A stretch of DNA of 64,000 bases from positions 248,001-312,000 of the forward strand of contig NZ_CP154840.1 in assembly GCF_047301505.1 (NCBI RefSeq), given 5' to 3'. The notes beneath the pieces are model-generated. The model saw nothing but the letters and a program-made list of their open reading frames with translations, ran no database searches and was not told the DNA's origin. The stretch comes from Lysinibacillus_B sp031181585. Lineage in GTDB: Bacteria > Bacillota > Bacilli > Bacillales_A > Planococcaceae. Shown here in pieces: positions 50,876 through 59,688 of this stretch. Position numbers and translations under genes: made by a program. Position 1 is the first letter of the stretch; the number at the start of each line of letters is the position of its first letter.

Positions 50876-51916
50876 TTACAGTTGTGCCAGATGTCTACCA
50901 TAGGCTAAGTCTAGAAGCAATGCCTGTAAAATCTCATTGTTCCCTAAAATTTCGAGTGAGCGCTGTTTGCGGATGGCACGCTCCCTGCGATGTTCATGTA
51001 ATAATAGTTCCATCACCGCATTTTGGATGGAGGATTGTTTAATTTTACGTCCGAGACCTAAATGAATAAAACCATTTAATTCTCGTGCAAACGCGTGAGC
51101 AATTTCACGTTCATGCTGTGCAAGTGTAATACATGGAATACCGACTGCTGCTACTTTGTAAGGTGTGTAGTTGTTGTTGCATACGACAATGTCGGCGTCA
51201 TGCAGCAGTTCATATAGAGCATCTGTACTTTTGACAATCTTGGCATTGCGGCGGCTTAACAGCATCATTTGTAAATCTCCGATAGGATGCTTATATTCAT
51301 CATCAATTGCCACAGAAATTCTAAGAGGAACATGAAGCTGTGTCAAATGACGCAATGTGCGATATGTTAGATTATGCTCGTCCCCATCCTCAAAGGCTAT
51401 AACAATATGAGGGGGATGGTTTGTCAGCTGGTCATCCCGAATAGCGGCAATTTCCGGAAGGTGTCTATTTACCGCAAATGCATAGCTGCCAGCTAATGTA
51501 TTTGCAGGCAGCAGCTCACCTGATGACCCTAAGTCCTCAAATAAGGCGACTACATTACAGTCCGCCAGTACATTGCCGCTGCCAAAATCATCAAAGTGAA
51601 CAATCGTTTTGCAGAACGGGCGCAGTATCTCTACCTGCTCTGCCACTGTATCTTTGCCATCCTGAATAATTAAATCCAGATCAAGATTGCGGATCGACTT
51701 GACAAGCTCCTCGTATTTTTCAAATAAAACAGGCGTCACGCCTATTTCTTCAAAGCGCTTTAACGCATTCATATCGTTAGTTTTCACGAACATAAAAACA
51801 GATTCTTCATTTAATAGTTTACTTAACAGCATTGCTCGTTCAAGTGGATAAAGACCTTTAATAGGGCAATGTTCCACAATAAAAGCAATTTTCCTTTTTT
51901 GATTTGGCAAATTCAT
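50876..51916 (-). CDS. SpsG/PseG-like GT-B-fold glycosyltransferase or hydrolase
   Basis: 346 residues. Two Rossmann halves: the first with AFIVEHCPIKGLYPLERAML, LIIQDGKDT and IVHFDDFGSGNVLADCN; the second with HDADIVVCNNNYTPYKVAAVGIP and AREIAHAFARELNGFIHLGLG. This layout matches SpsG/PseG-type proteins (spore-coat or flagellin sugar synthesis). In PseG the equivalent N-terminal loop carries a catalytic His; here the loop is HCPIKG. Substrate not predictable. It is not next to other sugar genes. Confidence 0.6.
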   Translation of the reverse strand: MNLPNQKRKIAFIVEHCPIKGLYPLERAMLLSKLLNEESVFMFVKTNDMNALKRFEEIGVTPVLFEKYEELVKSIRNLDLDLIIQDGKDTVAEQVEILRPFCKTIVHFDDFGSGNVLADCNVVALFEDLGSSGELLPANTLAGSYAFAVNRHLPEIAAIRDDQLTNHPPHIVIAFEDGDEHNLTYRTLRHLTQLHVPLRISVAIDDEYKHPIGDLQMMLLSRRNAKIVKSTDALYELLHDADIVVCNNNYTPYKVAAVGIPCITLAQHEREIAHAFARELNGFIHLGLGRKIKQSSIQNAVMELLLHEHRRERAIRKQRSLEILGNNEILQALLLDLAYGRHLAQL

Positions 51917-52018
51917 CGCATCCTTTCTCTCGCCTGTTCTTTTTAAAATATGGTGAAAAAATGGTAGTTATGTGTGAAAATGAAACAAAACTATAGAAAA
52001 GGAAAGGCGGGCTTGCAT

Positions 52019-52828
52019 ATGGGAATGCGTTCAGCCATCGTAGTAGGAGCAACGGGGCTTGTCGGGTCGCACCTTGTCCAATTGCTGTGTGAAAGTGAAG
52101 AATATGTTTCTGTTACGGTACTTACAAGAAGAGAACTAGGTTATCAGCATAAAAAGCTAGTCGAGCGGATTGTAAATTTTGATGAATTAGCAGAGGCGGA
52201 CTTAGATTTTGCACATGAGGTATTTTGCTGTCTCGGAACGACTATAAAAAAAGCGGGGACACGAGAGAATTTTGAAAAGGTAGATTTGGAGTACCCCCTG
52301 CATATTGCTTCATTGGCAAAAAAGAAGGGGGTTCGGCATTTTATCGTTATTTCTTCCATGGGAGCGAATGAAAAGGCGCTTGCCTATTATAGCCGTGTAA
52401 AAGGAAAGCTCGAAAAGGAGCTGATCGAAATGGAATTCCCGCAGTTATCGATTATCCGGCCATCCTTACTTGTTGGGGATCGTAAGGAGTTTCGCCTCGG
52501 TGAGAAGGCTGGGGAACTGGTATTGAAGGTAATGAATCCTTTACTCATCGGTCCATTAAAGGGCGTAAGATCCATTCAGGCGAGCCAAGTAGCGTTGGCA
52601 ATGAAGGTGATTGCTCTGCATGGAAATGGGGCGAAAGCGGCCATTTATGAATCATCCCAACTGGCAGCGCTGCAAATGCCAGCAGTAGAAGAAGAGCAGG
52701 AAGGTTCACGTGAGAAAATGTTTGATTGGACGAAGGGAAAGAAAGAGGAGCATACTCCTGTAGATGAAGAAGTAGTATTTGACCGTGCAAAATTAAAGGA
52801 AAAAACATTGAAAAAGGACGACGAATAA
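52019..52828 (+). CDS. NAD(P)-binding SDR-type oxidoreductase (HTATIP2/YbjT-like)
   Basis: 269 residues. The N-terminal Rossmann motif VVGATGLVGSHLVQLL binds NAD(P); FCCLGTTIKKAG, FIVISSMGANEKALAYYSRVKGKLEKEL (Tyr-x3-Lys region) and IIRPSLLVGDR are typical of the HTATIP2-like atypical SDRs. The C-terminus is a charged extension (EEEQEGSREKMFDW to the end). ATG 52019 is chosen; the frame to 51974 lacks a site. Substrate unknown. Confidence 0.8.
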   Translation: MGMRSAIVVGATGLVGSHLVQLLCESEEYVSVTVLTRRELGYQHKKLVERIVNFDELAEADLDFAHEVFCCLGTTIKKAGTRENFEKVDLEYPLHIASLAKKKGVRHFIVISSMGANEKALAYYSRVKGKLEKELIEMEFPQLSIIRPSLLVGDRKEFRLGEKAGELVLKVMNPLLIGPLKGVRSIQASQVALAMKVIALHGNGAKAAIYESSQLAALQMPAVEEEQEGSREKMFDWTKGKKEEHTPVDEEVVFDRAKLKEKTLKKDDE

Positions 52829-53055
52829 CGCTGTTTCTTGAACAGCTGCTTTAAAGCTATAGACATCATGGGGAACCCAAAATGGTGCTTAACCAGTCTG
52901 CAAAGAAAGGCAGTGAAAACTTACTTAATGATTTATTACCGGTTACGCCTTAAGACTGAATTTACACGCAGTGTCTATTCGACTGGCCTCTTCTTCTGTT
53001 ACAATGTTATATGAGTATATCAACTCGTGTATTTTATAATGGAGGCAAGAGTATA

Positions 53056-53610
53056 ATGAAGATTCTACTAGTTGACGGCACAGTATTCGGTCGTAAGACA
53101 GGTGCAGTACTACAACAAGTTCAACGATATATTGCAGACTTAAATACAGATTTAGAGTTAGAAATTCTTTACTTCAGTGACCTGAAACATCAAATTTTAG
53201 ATGGCAGTCCGCTGAATGACGATATGAAAATGATGATTCAAAAATTTGAAGAGGCAGATGGCTATATCTTTGCATCACCTATTTTCCAGGCATCTATTCC
53301 TGGTGTATTAAAAAATGCATTTGATATGATTCCTCCTAAAGCGCTGCGCTATAAGCCGGCTGCTATGGTTGGGAACGGAGGCACATATCAGCATCACCTT
53401 GTTCTAGAAAATCAACTGAAGCCAATCCTTGATTACTTCCGCTGTTTAGTGACACCAAACTATGTGTATACACATGCAGATCACTTTGACGCAGAAAACA
53501 ATATCGTAGATGAAGAGATCCATATACGCCTGAAAGAATTGGCGCGTGTGTTTATCCAATATTGTGAGATGAGTAAGGCTTTAAAACAAGAGCCAGTAAA
53601 TGCTCAATAA
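53056..53610 (+). CDS. NADPH-dependent FMN reductase (flavodoxin-like)
   Basis: 184 residues. The flavin-binding pattern is LLVDGTVFGRKTGAVLQQV, then FASPIFQASIPGVLKNAFDM and MVGNGGTYQHHLVLE, as in NAD(P)H:FMN reductases such as AzoB/SsuE relatives. It reduces FMN or quinones with NADPH. ATG 53056 has ATGGAGG upstream; the longer frame is rejected. It converges on the riboflavin operon. Confidence 0.85.
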   Translation: MKILLVDGTVFGRKTGAVLQQVQRYIADLNTDLELEILYFSDLKHQILDGSPLNDDMKMMIQKFEEADGYIFASPIFQASIPGVLKNAFDMIPPKALRYKPAAMVGNGGTYQHHLVLENQLKPILDYFRCLVTPNYVYTHADHFDAENNIVDEEIHIRLKELARVFIQYCEMSKALKQEPVNAQ

Positions 53611-53620
53611 AAATAAAAAA

Positions 53621-53652
53621 GAAACCCCGCGGGAATAATGCCGCGGGGTTTC
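53621..53652 (-). terminator. Terminator of the riboflavin operon
   Basis: Perfect 12-bp stem GAAACCCCGCGG / CCGCGGGGTTTC; read on the minus strand it is followed by TTTTTTATTTTT, about 40 bp after ribH. Confidence 0.85.
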
Positions 53653-53691
53653 GCTATTAAGAGATTTACCTAGTTGTGCTGTTACTGTTAG

Positions 53692-54180
53692 TTAAGAGGA
53701 GGCACCTGGCAGTAACCGACTTAAGTTTGCCATCTCGATAGCTGATACAGCGGACTCGTAGCCTTTATTTCCTGCCTTTGTACCGGCGCGTTCGATAGCC
53801 TGTTCAATTGTTTCTGTCGTAATAATACCGAAAATGACTGGTACACCTGTTGATAGACCGACACTTGCAATGCCTTTTGCCGCCTCGTTGCATACATAGT
53901 CATAGTGGGTTGTAGAGCCGCGTATAACAGTCCCTAGACCGATAATCGCATCATACTGACCTGACTCTGCCATCTTTTTAGCGATGAATGGTACCTCGAA
54001 TGCTCCTGGCACCCAAGCTACATCAATATCTTCTTCTGCCATACCATGCCGCTTCAATCCATCCATTGCCCCGCTGAGCAGTTTTGCTGTAATAAATTCA
54101 TTAAACCGGCCTACTACAATGCCGACCTTCAACCCTGTTCCGATTAATTGTGCTTCAAATGTTTGTCCCATTTTACTCAT
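53692..54180 (-). CDS. ribH: 6,7-dimethyl-8-ribityllumazine synthase RibH
   Basis: 162 residues, full length. Family motifs GIVVGRFNEFITAKLLSGA, WVPGAFEVPFIAKKM, IGLGTVIRGSTTHYDYVC (catalytic His region) and FGIITTETIEQAIERAGTKAGNKG. It condenses the pyrimidine intermediate with the product of the RibB half of RibBA. Last gene of the operon, 3 bp after ribBA. Confidence 0.95.
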   Translation of the reverse strand: MSKMGQTFEAQLIGTGLKVGIVVGRFNEFITAKLLSGAMDGLKRHGMAEEDIDVAWVPGAFEVPFIAKKMAESGQYDAIIGLGTVIRGSTTHYDYVCNEAAKGIASVGLSTGVPVIFGIITTETIEQAIERAGTKAGNKGYESAVSAIEMANLSRLLPGASS

Positions 54181-54183
54181 CTC

Positions 54184-55374
54184 CTATGCGAAAATATGAT
54201 TCATTTTTTGTTTTTTGACTGATAGATAATGTGTATTTTCCGGTACCGCTTCGATTTCTAGGGGTACACGTTCCACAACTTCAATTCCGTATTGTGCGAG
54301 TCCCTGTATTTTGGCAGGATTATTTGTCATGAGGCGGACTTTTGTGATGCCTAAATCCCTCAGCATTTGTGCACAAAGCCCGTAGTCTCGCATTTCGGCA
54401 GCAAAACCAAGCTGTTCATTTGCCTCGACTGTATCATAGCCCTGCTCCTGTAGTTCATATGCCTTTAGCTTGTTTAATAGCCCAATGCCACGCCCTTCCT
54501 GTGCCATATAAAGAACAATGCCTGTACCTTCCTGCTGAATCACCTGCAGCGCTTTATGAAGCTGAGGTCCGCATTCACAGCGCTTAGAGTGAAAGATATC
54601 GCCTGTCAGGCATGCGGAATGAATGCGAACAAGGGGGGAAGTCTCCTTGGAAAGGTCGCCTGTATAAAGTGCTACATGTTCCTTGTCATCGAGTAGGTTT
54701 GAATAGCCGATCATTCGAAAATCACCAAATTCACTTGGCATTTGCACACTGGCCTCGCGAGATACGAGCTGCTCGCGTTCGTAGCGGTAGTGGATCAGAT
54801 CCGCAATTGTGATAATTTTTAAAGCGTGCTGTTTAGCAATTTCCAAAAGCTCAGGAACTCTAGCCATTTCTCCGTTTTCTTTCATGATTTCACAAATGAC
54901 ACCGGCTGGTTGTGAGCCGCAAAGGATAGCCAGATCGACCGCTGCCTCTGTATGGCCATTCCGAACAAGGACGCCTTTTTCCTTTGCAATTAATGGAAAT
55001 ACATGGCCGGGACGGCGGAAATCCCCAGCCGTAGCTTGGTCATCAAGAATGCTCAAAATTGTATCGGAGCGTTCAAAGGCACTAATGCCTGTCTCTGTCG
55101 TCTTATAATCGATACTTACTGTAAAAGCTGTCTGGTGGTTGTCCGTATTGTTGCCAACCATTGGATGGAGAGCCAGGCGTTCAGCGAGTGCAGGGGAGAT
55201 AGGCGTACAAATGAGCCCTCTACCGTGTACTGCCATGAAATTGATATTCTCAGGTGTTGCATGTTCCGCTAATATGACAAAATCCCCTTCATTTTCACGG
55301 TCCTCATCGTCAACGACAATAATCGGTCTGCCAGCCTTTAAATCTTCTATTGCTTCGTCAATTGTATGAAACAT
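54184..55374 (-). CDS. ribBA: RibBA: DHBP synthase / GTP cyclohydrolase II
   Basis: 396 residues. Residues 1-200 are DHBP synthase (VVDDEDRENEGDFVILAE; FRRPGHVFPLIAKEKGVL; HTEAAVDLAILCG). Residues 205-396 are GTP cyclohydrolase II with the zinc Cys cluster in HSACLTGDIFHSKRCECGPQ and EGRGIGLLNKLKAYELQ. It supplies both precursors of riboflavin. ATG 55374 has TTAGGAGG upstream; the longer frame overlaps ribE and is rejected. Confidence 0.95.
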   Translation of the reverse strand: MFHTIDEAIEDLKAGRPIIVVDDEDRENEGDFVILAEHATPENINFMAVHGRGLICTPISPALAERLALHPMVGNNTDNHQTAFTVSIDYKTTETGISAFERSDTILSILDDQATAGDFRRPGHVFPLIAKEKGVLVRNGHTEAAVDLAILCGSQPAGVICEIMKENGEMARVPELLEIAKQHALKIITIADLIHYRYEREQLVSREASVQMPSEFGDFRMIGYSNLLDDKEHVALYTGDLSKETSPLVRIHSACLTGDIFHSKRCECGPQLHKALQVIQQEGTGIVLYMAQEGRGIGLLNKLKAYELQEQGYDTVEANEQLGFAAEMRDYGLCAQMLRDLGITKVRLMTNNPAKIQGLAQYGIEVVERVPLEIEAVPENTHYLSVKKQKMNHIFA

Positions 55375-55384
55375 TGTGTACCTC

Positions 55385-56023
55385 CTAAAATCCATGTTGA
55401 TGCAGAAAATCCATGGTAAGTGAAGACGTCTCTTGGCGCCCCTTAAATTGATTGATAATATACTTGCCTAATAGGTCGGTTTCGATATTTACCAAGTCTC
55501 GTTCCTTTTTCATGCCAAGTACCGTTTCACGGTAAGTGTGGGGGATGAGTGAAACAGTCAGCTGTCGGGGCTGTAAGTCAAAAATCGTCAAGCTGGTACC
55601 GTCTATTGCAATTGACCCCTTTAACAGGCAATATTGGCTGAGTGTTTCACTGATAGCGATATCAATATATACAGCATTTGCTGCAGGGCGCTTTCTCAAA
55701 ATAATACCGGTACCATCTACATGCCCGGAGACGAAATGACCCCCAAATCGGCCGTTCGCAGGCATGGCCCTTTCCAAATTCACATAATTACCGGGCTGGA
55801 GAGACTGCAGGCTTGTTGACTTGACAGTTTCAGGCATTACATCTACTGTAAAATGCTTGTTTGCAAAGCGTGTGACCGTAAGACAGACACCATTAACTGC
55901 GATGCTGTCCCCAAGATGGACATCTTCGAGGATTTTCTCAGATGAAATGGTCAGCTCCATAGAGTCTTGTCCCTGGGCAATCGACTGGACCTTCCCGACA
56001 TCCTCGATAATTCCTGTAAACAT
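55385..56023 (-). CDS. ribE: Riboflavin synthase alpha chain RibE
   Basis: 212 residues with the two tandem lumazine-binding repeats: MFTGIIEDVGKV with VNGVCLTVTRF in the first half, and GHVDGTGIILRKR with AIDGTSLTIFDL in the second. It dismutates two lumazine molecules to riboflavin. It is the first gene after the FMN riboswitch; in B. subtilis that place belongs to ribD, which is absent here. RBS GAGGAGAAG. Confidence 0.94.
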   Translation of the reverse strand: MFTGIIEDVGKVQSIAQGQDSMELTISSEKILEDVHLGDSIAVNGVCLTVTRFANKHFTVDVMPETVKSTSLQSLQPGNYVNLERAMPANGRFGGHFVSGHVDGTGIILRKRPAANAVYIDIAISETLSQYCLLKGSIAIDGTSLTIFDLQPRQLTVSLIPHTYRETVLGMKKERDLVNIETDLLGKYIINQFKGRQETSSLTMDFLHQHGF

Positions 56024-56163
56024 TTCTTCTCCTCACTTTCCTAAAAGGTTTTATATGTCTTGCTGTACAGGTTTTCGTACCACTGGCCAAAGCAAGATGA
56101 CCCATAATTTTTCTCATAGATATCACGCTATGTGGTGGCCAAAAATACGTCTCTGAAACGAAA

Positions 56164-56190
56164 ATGAGCCCCTTATAAAAAGGGGCTCAT
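56164..56190 (-). terminator. Riboswitch expression-platform terminator
   Basis: ATGAGCCCCTT / AAGGGGCTCAT stem; on the minus strand it is followed by TTTTCG. It lies between the FMN aptamer and ribE, as expected of a transcriptional OFF switch. Confidence 0.8.
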
Positions 56191-56238
56191 GAGTAAAAGG
56201 CGTCACTAAATAAGCCTTGCTATGAAGACTTTTTCAGC

Positions 56239-56360
56239 TCCTTCTTCCATCCAGACTGTTACTGTCGGCTTTGGATTCGCACCAAATCCTGCTGTTACGC
56301 TCGCGGGCTTAAGATTTCTCTATCACCGCCGATTGGGAATTACACCCGACCCCGAAGGAC
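56239..56360 (-). promoter_or_regulatory. FMN riboswitch (RFN element)
   Basis: On the minus strand the conserved RFN blocks occur in order: CTTCGGGGTCGGGTGTAATT, CCCAATCGGCGGTGAT, AAGCCCGCGAGC, GGATTTGGTGCGAATCC, AGCCGACAGT and AGTCTGGATGGAAGAAGG. FMN binding should favour the downstream terminator and shut off ribE-ribBA-ribH. Confidence 0.95.
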
Positions 56361-56494
56361 TTATTTATTGTTACTCTACATTATAGCACTACATCTGTGG
56401 AAATCCAGAAATTATCTGAAATTGTAGAGAAAATACGTAATTTAAGGCGAAAGGGGTAAGAAGTAGAGGCAGGCTAGTCTTTTATATAGTCCAA

Positions 56495-56526
56495 GAAAAA
56501 AGCTATACTGCCTCAGACAGTATAGC
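56495..56526 (-). terminator. Terminator of the MATE transporter gene
   Basis: AGCTATACTG / CAGTATAGCT perfect stem; on the minus strand followed by TTTTTTCTTGG. Confidence 0.82.
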
Positions 56527-56539
56527 TATAACAGTAGTA

Positions 56540-57883
56540 TTAGTTATTTGATGAAATAATAGAGTAGCGTTCCCATTTGCGGCTTCTCCAACGAAGAAGG
56601 ACAAAGATGGCACGAAGCCATTCATCTGCTGCAATCGCAAGCCATATACCTACCAGACCCATATCCATAACAAAGACGAATAGGTATCCGAGCGATAAAC
56701 TTACACATACCATTGTAAAAAAGCCGACTCTTACCGGGTAACGGGCGTCACCGGCTGCGCGCAGGGCGTTGATAAATGTCAGATTAATAGCGCGCCCCGT
56801 TTCTAGTACAATACCAAGCAAGAGAACTGAGGCTCCGATGGCCACAACTTCTTCGTTTGTTGTAAATAACCGCATGAAAGGTTCACGGAAAATCGTAATG
56901 ATAACAACTGTTGGAATAGTTAACAGCATCGCCATTTTGATGCTGGACCATGCCCGGCTGTAGGCAATATCCTTTTCACCGGCACCGACGCTTCGCCCGA
57001 TTAAAATGGCTGTCCCTGTTCCAATTGCCAGAGCGAACAGGTAAGTGAACATAGAGATGTTTACTGCATACTGTCTTGCAGCTAGTGATGCTGCGCCAAG
57101 ATATGTCACATAGTAAAGGAATACAAGCTGGCATGCTTGATATAAAATTTGCTCAACGGCAGAAGGTACGCCAATCTTCAAGATTTCCTTTACATAGTTT
57201 TTGGAAAAAGTGTAAAAGTATCGATATTCAATTTTAATCTCTAACGAGCGGTACAGCAGCCAGAAGAAGACGACTGCGGCGATACCGCGGCTAATAACAG
57301 AAGAAAGACCTGCACCTGCAACTCCCATTTCGGGAAAACCAAATTTACCGAAGATGAATAGGTAGTTGAACAGGGCATTCAAAAAGTTCATGCCCGCCGC
57401 TAAATACATTGTTTGCTTCGTCAAACCTTGTACACGAATAATCGCAGAAGCAGAAGTAATAATAGCCTGGAAGAAAATCGATCCGCCTACAAATGTTAAA
57501 TAAGTTGTTGCTGCGGCAAGGACATTACCTTCCAAATTCATAGCAGACAAAATTTTACCCGAAAATATAATAAATACTACACTTACCACAAGTCCCACGA
57601 TGAGGTTAAGTGTAACAGACAAAGCCGAAAGTTTTGTTACGTCTAATAGACGATGTGATCCAATATATTGTGAAATGACAATAGAAGCTCCTGTTCCGAT
57701 AACACCCAAAATTAAAATAGCAATTTGGACATATTGATTGGCTGCACCGACCCCGGCTACTGCTTCATCCGACACCGAACTCAGCATAAACGTATCGACC
57801 AATCCCATAAGCATGAATAAGAACAATTCTAGAAAAATAGGCCAAGTTAATTTAAATAAACTCAGCTCTTTTTTGTTTGTCAT
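56540..57883 (-). CDS. MATE-family multidrug/cation efflux transporter
   Basis: 447 residues with twelve predicted membrane helices in two MatE halves. Typical segments are LFKLTWPIFLELFLFMLMGLVDTFML, NQYVQIAILILGVIGTGASIVIS, NALFNYLFIFG and RQYAVNISMFTYLFALAIGTG. It uses Na+ or H+ gradients to export drugs. RBS CAGGGGTG. Single gene. Confidence 0.9.
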   Translation of the reverse strand: MTNKKELSLFKLTWPIFLELFLFMLMGLVDTFMLSSVSDEAVAGVGAANQYVQIAILILGVIGTGASIVISQYIGSHRLLDVTKLSALSVTLNLIVGLVVSVVFIIFSGKILSAMNLEGNVLAAATTYLTFVGGSIFFQAIITSASAIIRVQGLTKQTMYLAAGMNFLNALFNYLFIFGKFGFPEMGVAGAGLSSVISRGIAAVVFFWLLYRSLEIKIEYRYFYTFSKNYVKEILKIGVPSAVEQILYQACQLVFLYYVTYLGAASLAARQYAVNISMFTYLFALAIGTGTAILIGRSVGAGEKDIAYSRAWSSIKMAMLLTIPTVVIITIFREPFMRLFTTNEEVVAIGASVLLLGIVLETGRAINLTFINALRAAGDARYPVRVGFFTMVCVSLSLGYLFVFVMDMGLVGIWLAIAADEWLRAIFVLLRWRSRKWERYSIISSNN

Positions 57884-58180
57884 CTGACACCCCTGTTTCA
57901 GTTACGTATTTCAAAACAAGATGTATAGTAACATACTATTTCTCAAAAGTGTTGTAGAAGATTTCGAAAAAAGAAGCGAATTTTTAAATGGCGTTGTAAC
58001 AACGTTTATACCCGAAATTCAGCAGATGAACCATTTGCTCCGCAACTCCATCATCCTTCAAATTAGCTTTTAAAACCTATTTTTTAGTAATGATGTAACA
58101 ATCTGTTCATAAATAAAAGAGAATAAAAGTGCAGAATATTATAACTTTTAAGAGTGTTGTAAAATGGAAGAAAGGGGGAG

Positions 58181-59542
58181 ATGAATTTGTTAATTGAAGA
58201 ATTGAAAAAAGCCGTAGGGAATGTTTCTACTAATGAAACAGTAATGGGCCATCATAGTAAAACATTTACTTATCATAAGGCCAGTATGCCGGATGTGGTT
58301 GTCTTTCCGAAAACAGAGCAAGAACTAATCGATATTGTAGGGATTGCTAAAAAATATAAAAAGCCGATTGTGCCATACGGAGTGGGGACAAGCTTAGAAG
58401 CACAAACCATTCCCTATTATGGTGGAATTGTCGTAGATTTTTCGGAGATGAACGAGATTCTTGCCATTCGTCCGGAAGACTTTACGGTAACAGTCCAACC
58501 CGGGGTGACGAGAGAACAACTGAATCAGGCACTGAAACAATATGGATTGTTTTTCCCGGTTGACCCTGGCGCGAATGCAACACTCGGTGGTATGACAGCA
58601 ACAAACGCAAGTGGGACGAATGCTGTAAAATATGGAACAATGCGCCAGCAAGTCCGTAAGCTCCGCGTCGTTCTCGCATCAGGAGAAGTTATTACAACCG
58701 GTGTGGATGCCGCAAAAACTTCAGCCGGCTATGCAGTAAAAGAACTATTTGTAGGGTCTGAGGGGACACTTGGTCTGTTTAGTGAGATTACTTTAAAGCT
58801 GTATGGTATTGAAGAATATAATGCGATCGCTAAACTAACATTCGATGCAATTACTGATGCGAGTGACGCAGCTTATCAAATTTTGGCGAGCGGAGTCAAA
58901 GTGACGAAAATGGAACTGCTTGATGCTGAAACGATTGCCATTGTTAATCAACAATCTCAACTTGATTTAAAAGCAGCCCCTTCTCTGTTAATTGAAGTGA
59001 GCGGTAGTAGAGAGGAAGTTGGGCTGCAATTAGCTGCTCTCCAGGAGTTGGCAGCGGATTGGACATGTAATTTACAGATGGAGACGGATTCATTGGCCCG
59101 CGCAAAACTTTGGCAGGCACGCCATGATGCCGCACTATCGATTGCAGCAGCAAATCCTGGGAAGCAGCTGATGTTCACTGATGTATGTGTCCCTTTATCC
59201 AAGTTGAGTGAAGCCATTTTGCATGCACGGCAAATTGTCGATGAATACAATATGAAAGCATCTATTTTGGGACATGTAGGAGATGGCAACTTCCATGTTG
59301 CCATGGCCATTGACCAGAATAATGAAGAAGAGGTGGCAGTAATGCACGCCATCAATGACCAAATTGTAGAATTCGCTCTTCAGCACGGAGGCACATGTAC
59401 GGGTGAACATGGTGTAGGTATTGGGAAAAAGCGGTTTTTACAAAAAGAACATGACTCGACACTTTTCATCATGAAAGGTGTAAAAAAGCTGCTGGATCCT
59501 CATAACCTCTTCTCGCCGGGTGTCATTCTAGATGTAGAATAA
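58181..59542 (+). CDS. FAD-binding oxidase, GlcD/D-lactate dehydrogenase type
   Basis: About 453 residues. The N-terminal PCMH-type FAD domain (about 35-215) has IVPYGVGTSLEAQTIPYYGG and GANATLGGMTATNASGTNAVKYG; the C-terminal FAD-oxidase_C domain has LGHVGDGNFHVAMAID and CTGEHGVGIGKKRF. These are the flavin and 2-hydroxyacid-binding signatures of glycolate oxidase subunit GlcD and D-lactate dehydrogenase. No GlcE/GlcF genes are nearby, favouring a stand-alone dehydrogenase. ATG 58181 abuts AAGGGGGAG; TTG 58187 is better spaced and may be the real start. Confidence 0.85.
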   Translation: MNLLIEELKKAVGNVSTNETVMGHHSKTFTYHKASMPDVVVFPKTEQELIDIVGIAKKYKKPIVPYGVGTSLEAQTIPYYGGIVVDFSEMNEILAIRPEDFTVTVQPGVTREQLNQALKQYGLFFPVDPGANATLGGMTATNASGTNAVKYGTMRQQVRKLRVVLASGEVITTGVDAAKTSAGYAVKELFVGSEGTLGLFSEITLKLYGIEEYNAIAKLTFDAITDASDAAYQILASGVKVTKMELLDAETIAIVNQQSQLDLKAAPSLLIEVSGSREEVGLQLAALQELAADWTCNLQMETDSLARAKLWQARHDAALSIAAANPGKQLMFTDVCVPLSKLSEAILHARQIVDEYNMKASILGHVGDGNFHVAMAIDQNNEEEVAVMHAINDQIVEFALQHGGTCTGEHGVGIGKKRFLQKEHDSTLFIMKGVKKLLDPHNLFSPGVILDVE

Positions 59543-59550
59543 TGAAGAAA

Positions 59551-59583
59551 AAGGGGTATTTCCTGGGAAATTCCTTGATTTTT
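59551..59583 (+). terminator. Terminator of the GlcD-type gene
   Basis: AAGG..ATTTCC / GGAAAT.CCTT stem with a small internal loop, then TTGATTTTTG. Confidence 0.6.
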
Positions 59584-59688
59584 GAATTATAGGGAACATT
59601 TTGGGTTTTGGGACGTATAACACAGAAGAATGAGAAAACGAGATAGAGATTTTTATTTTAATCTATCTTTGAGACAAGGAGAGATTGG

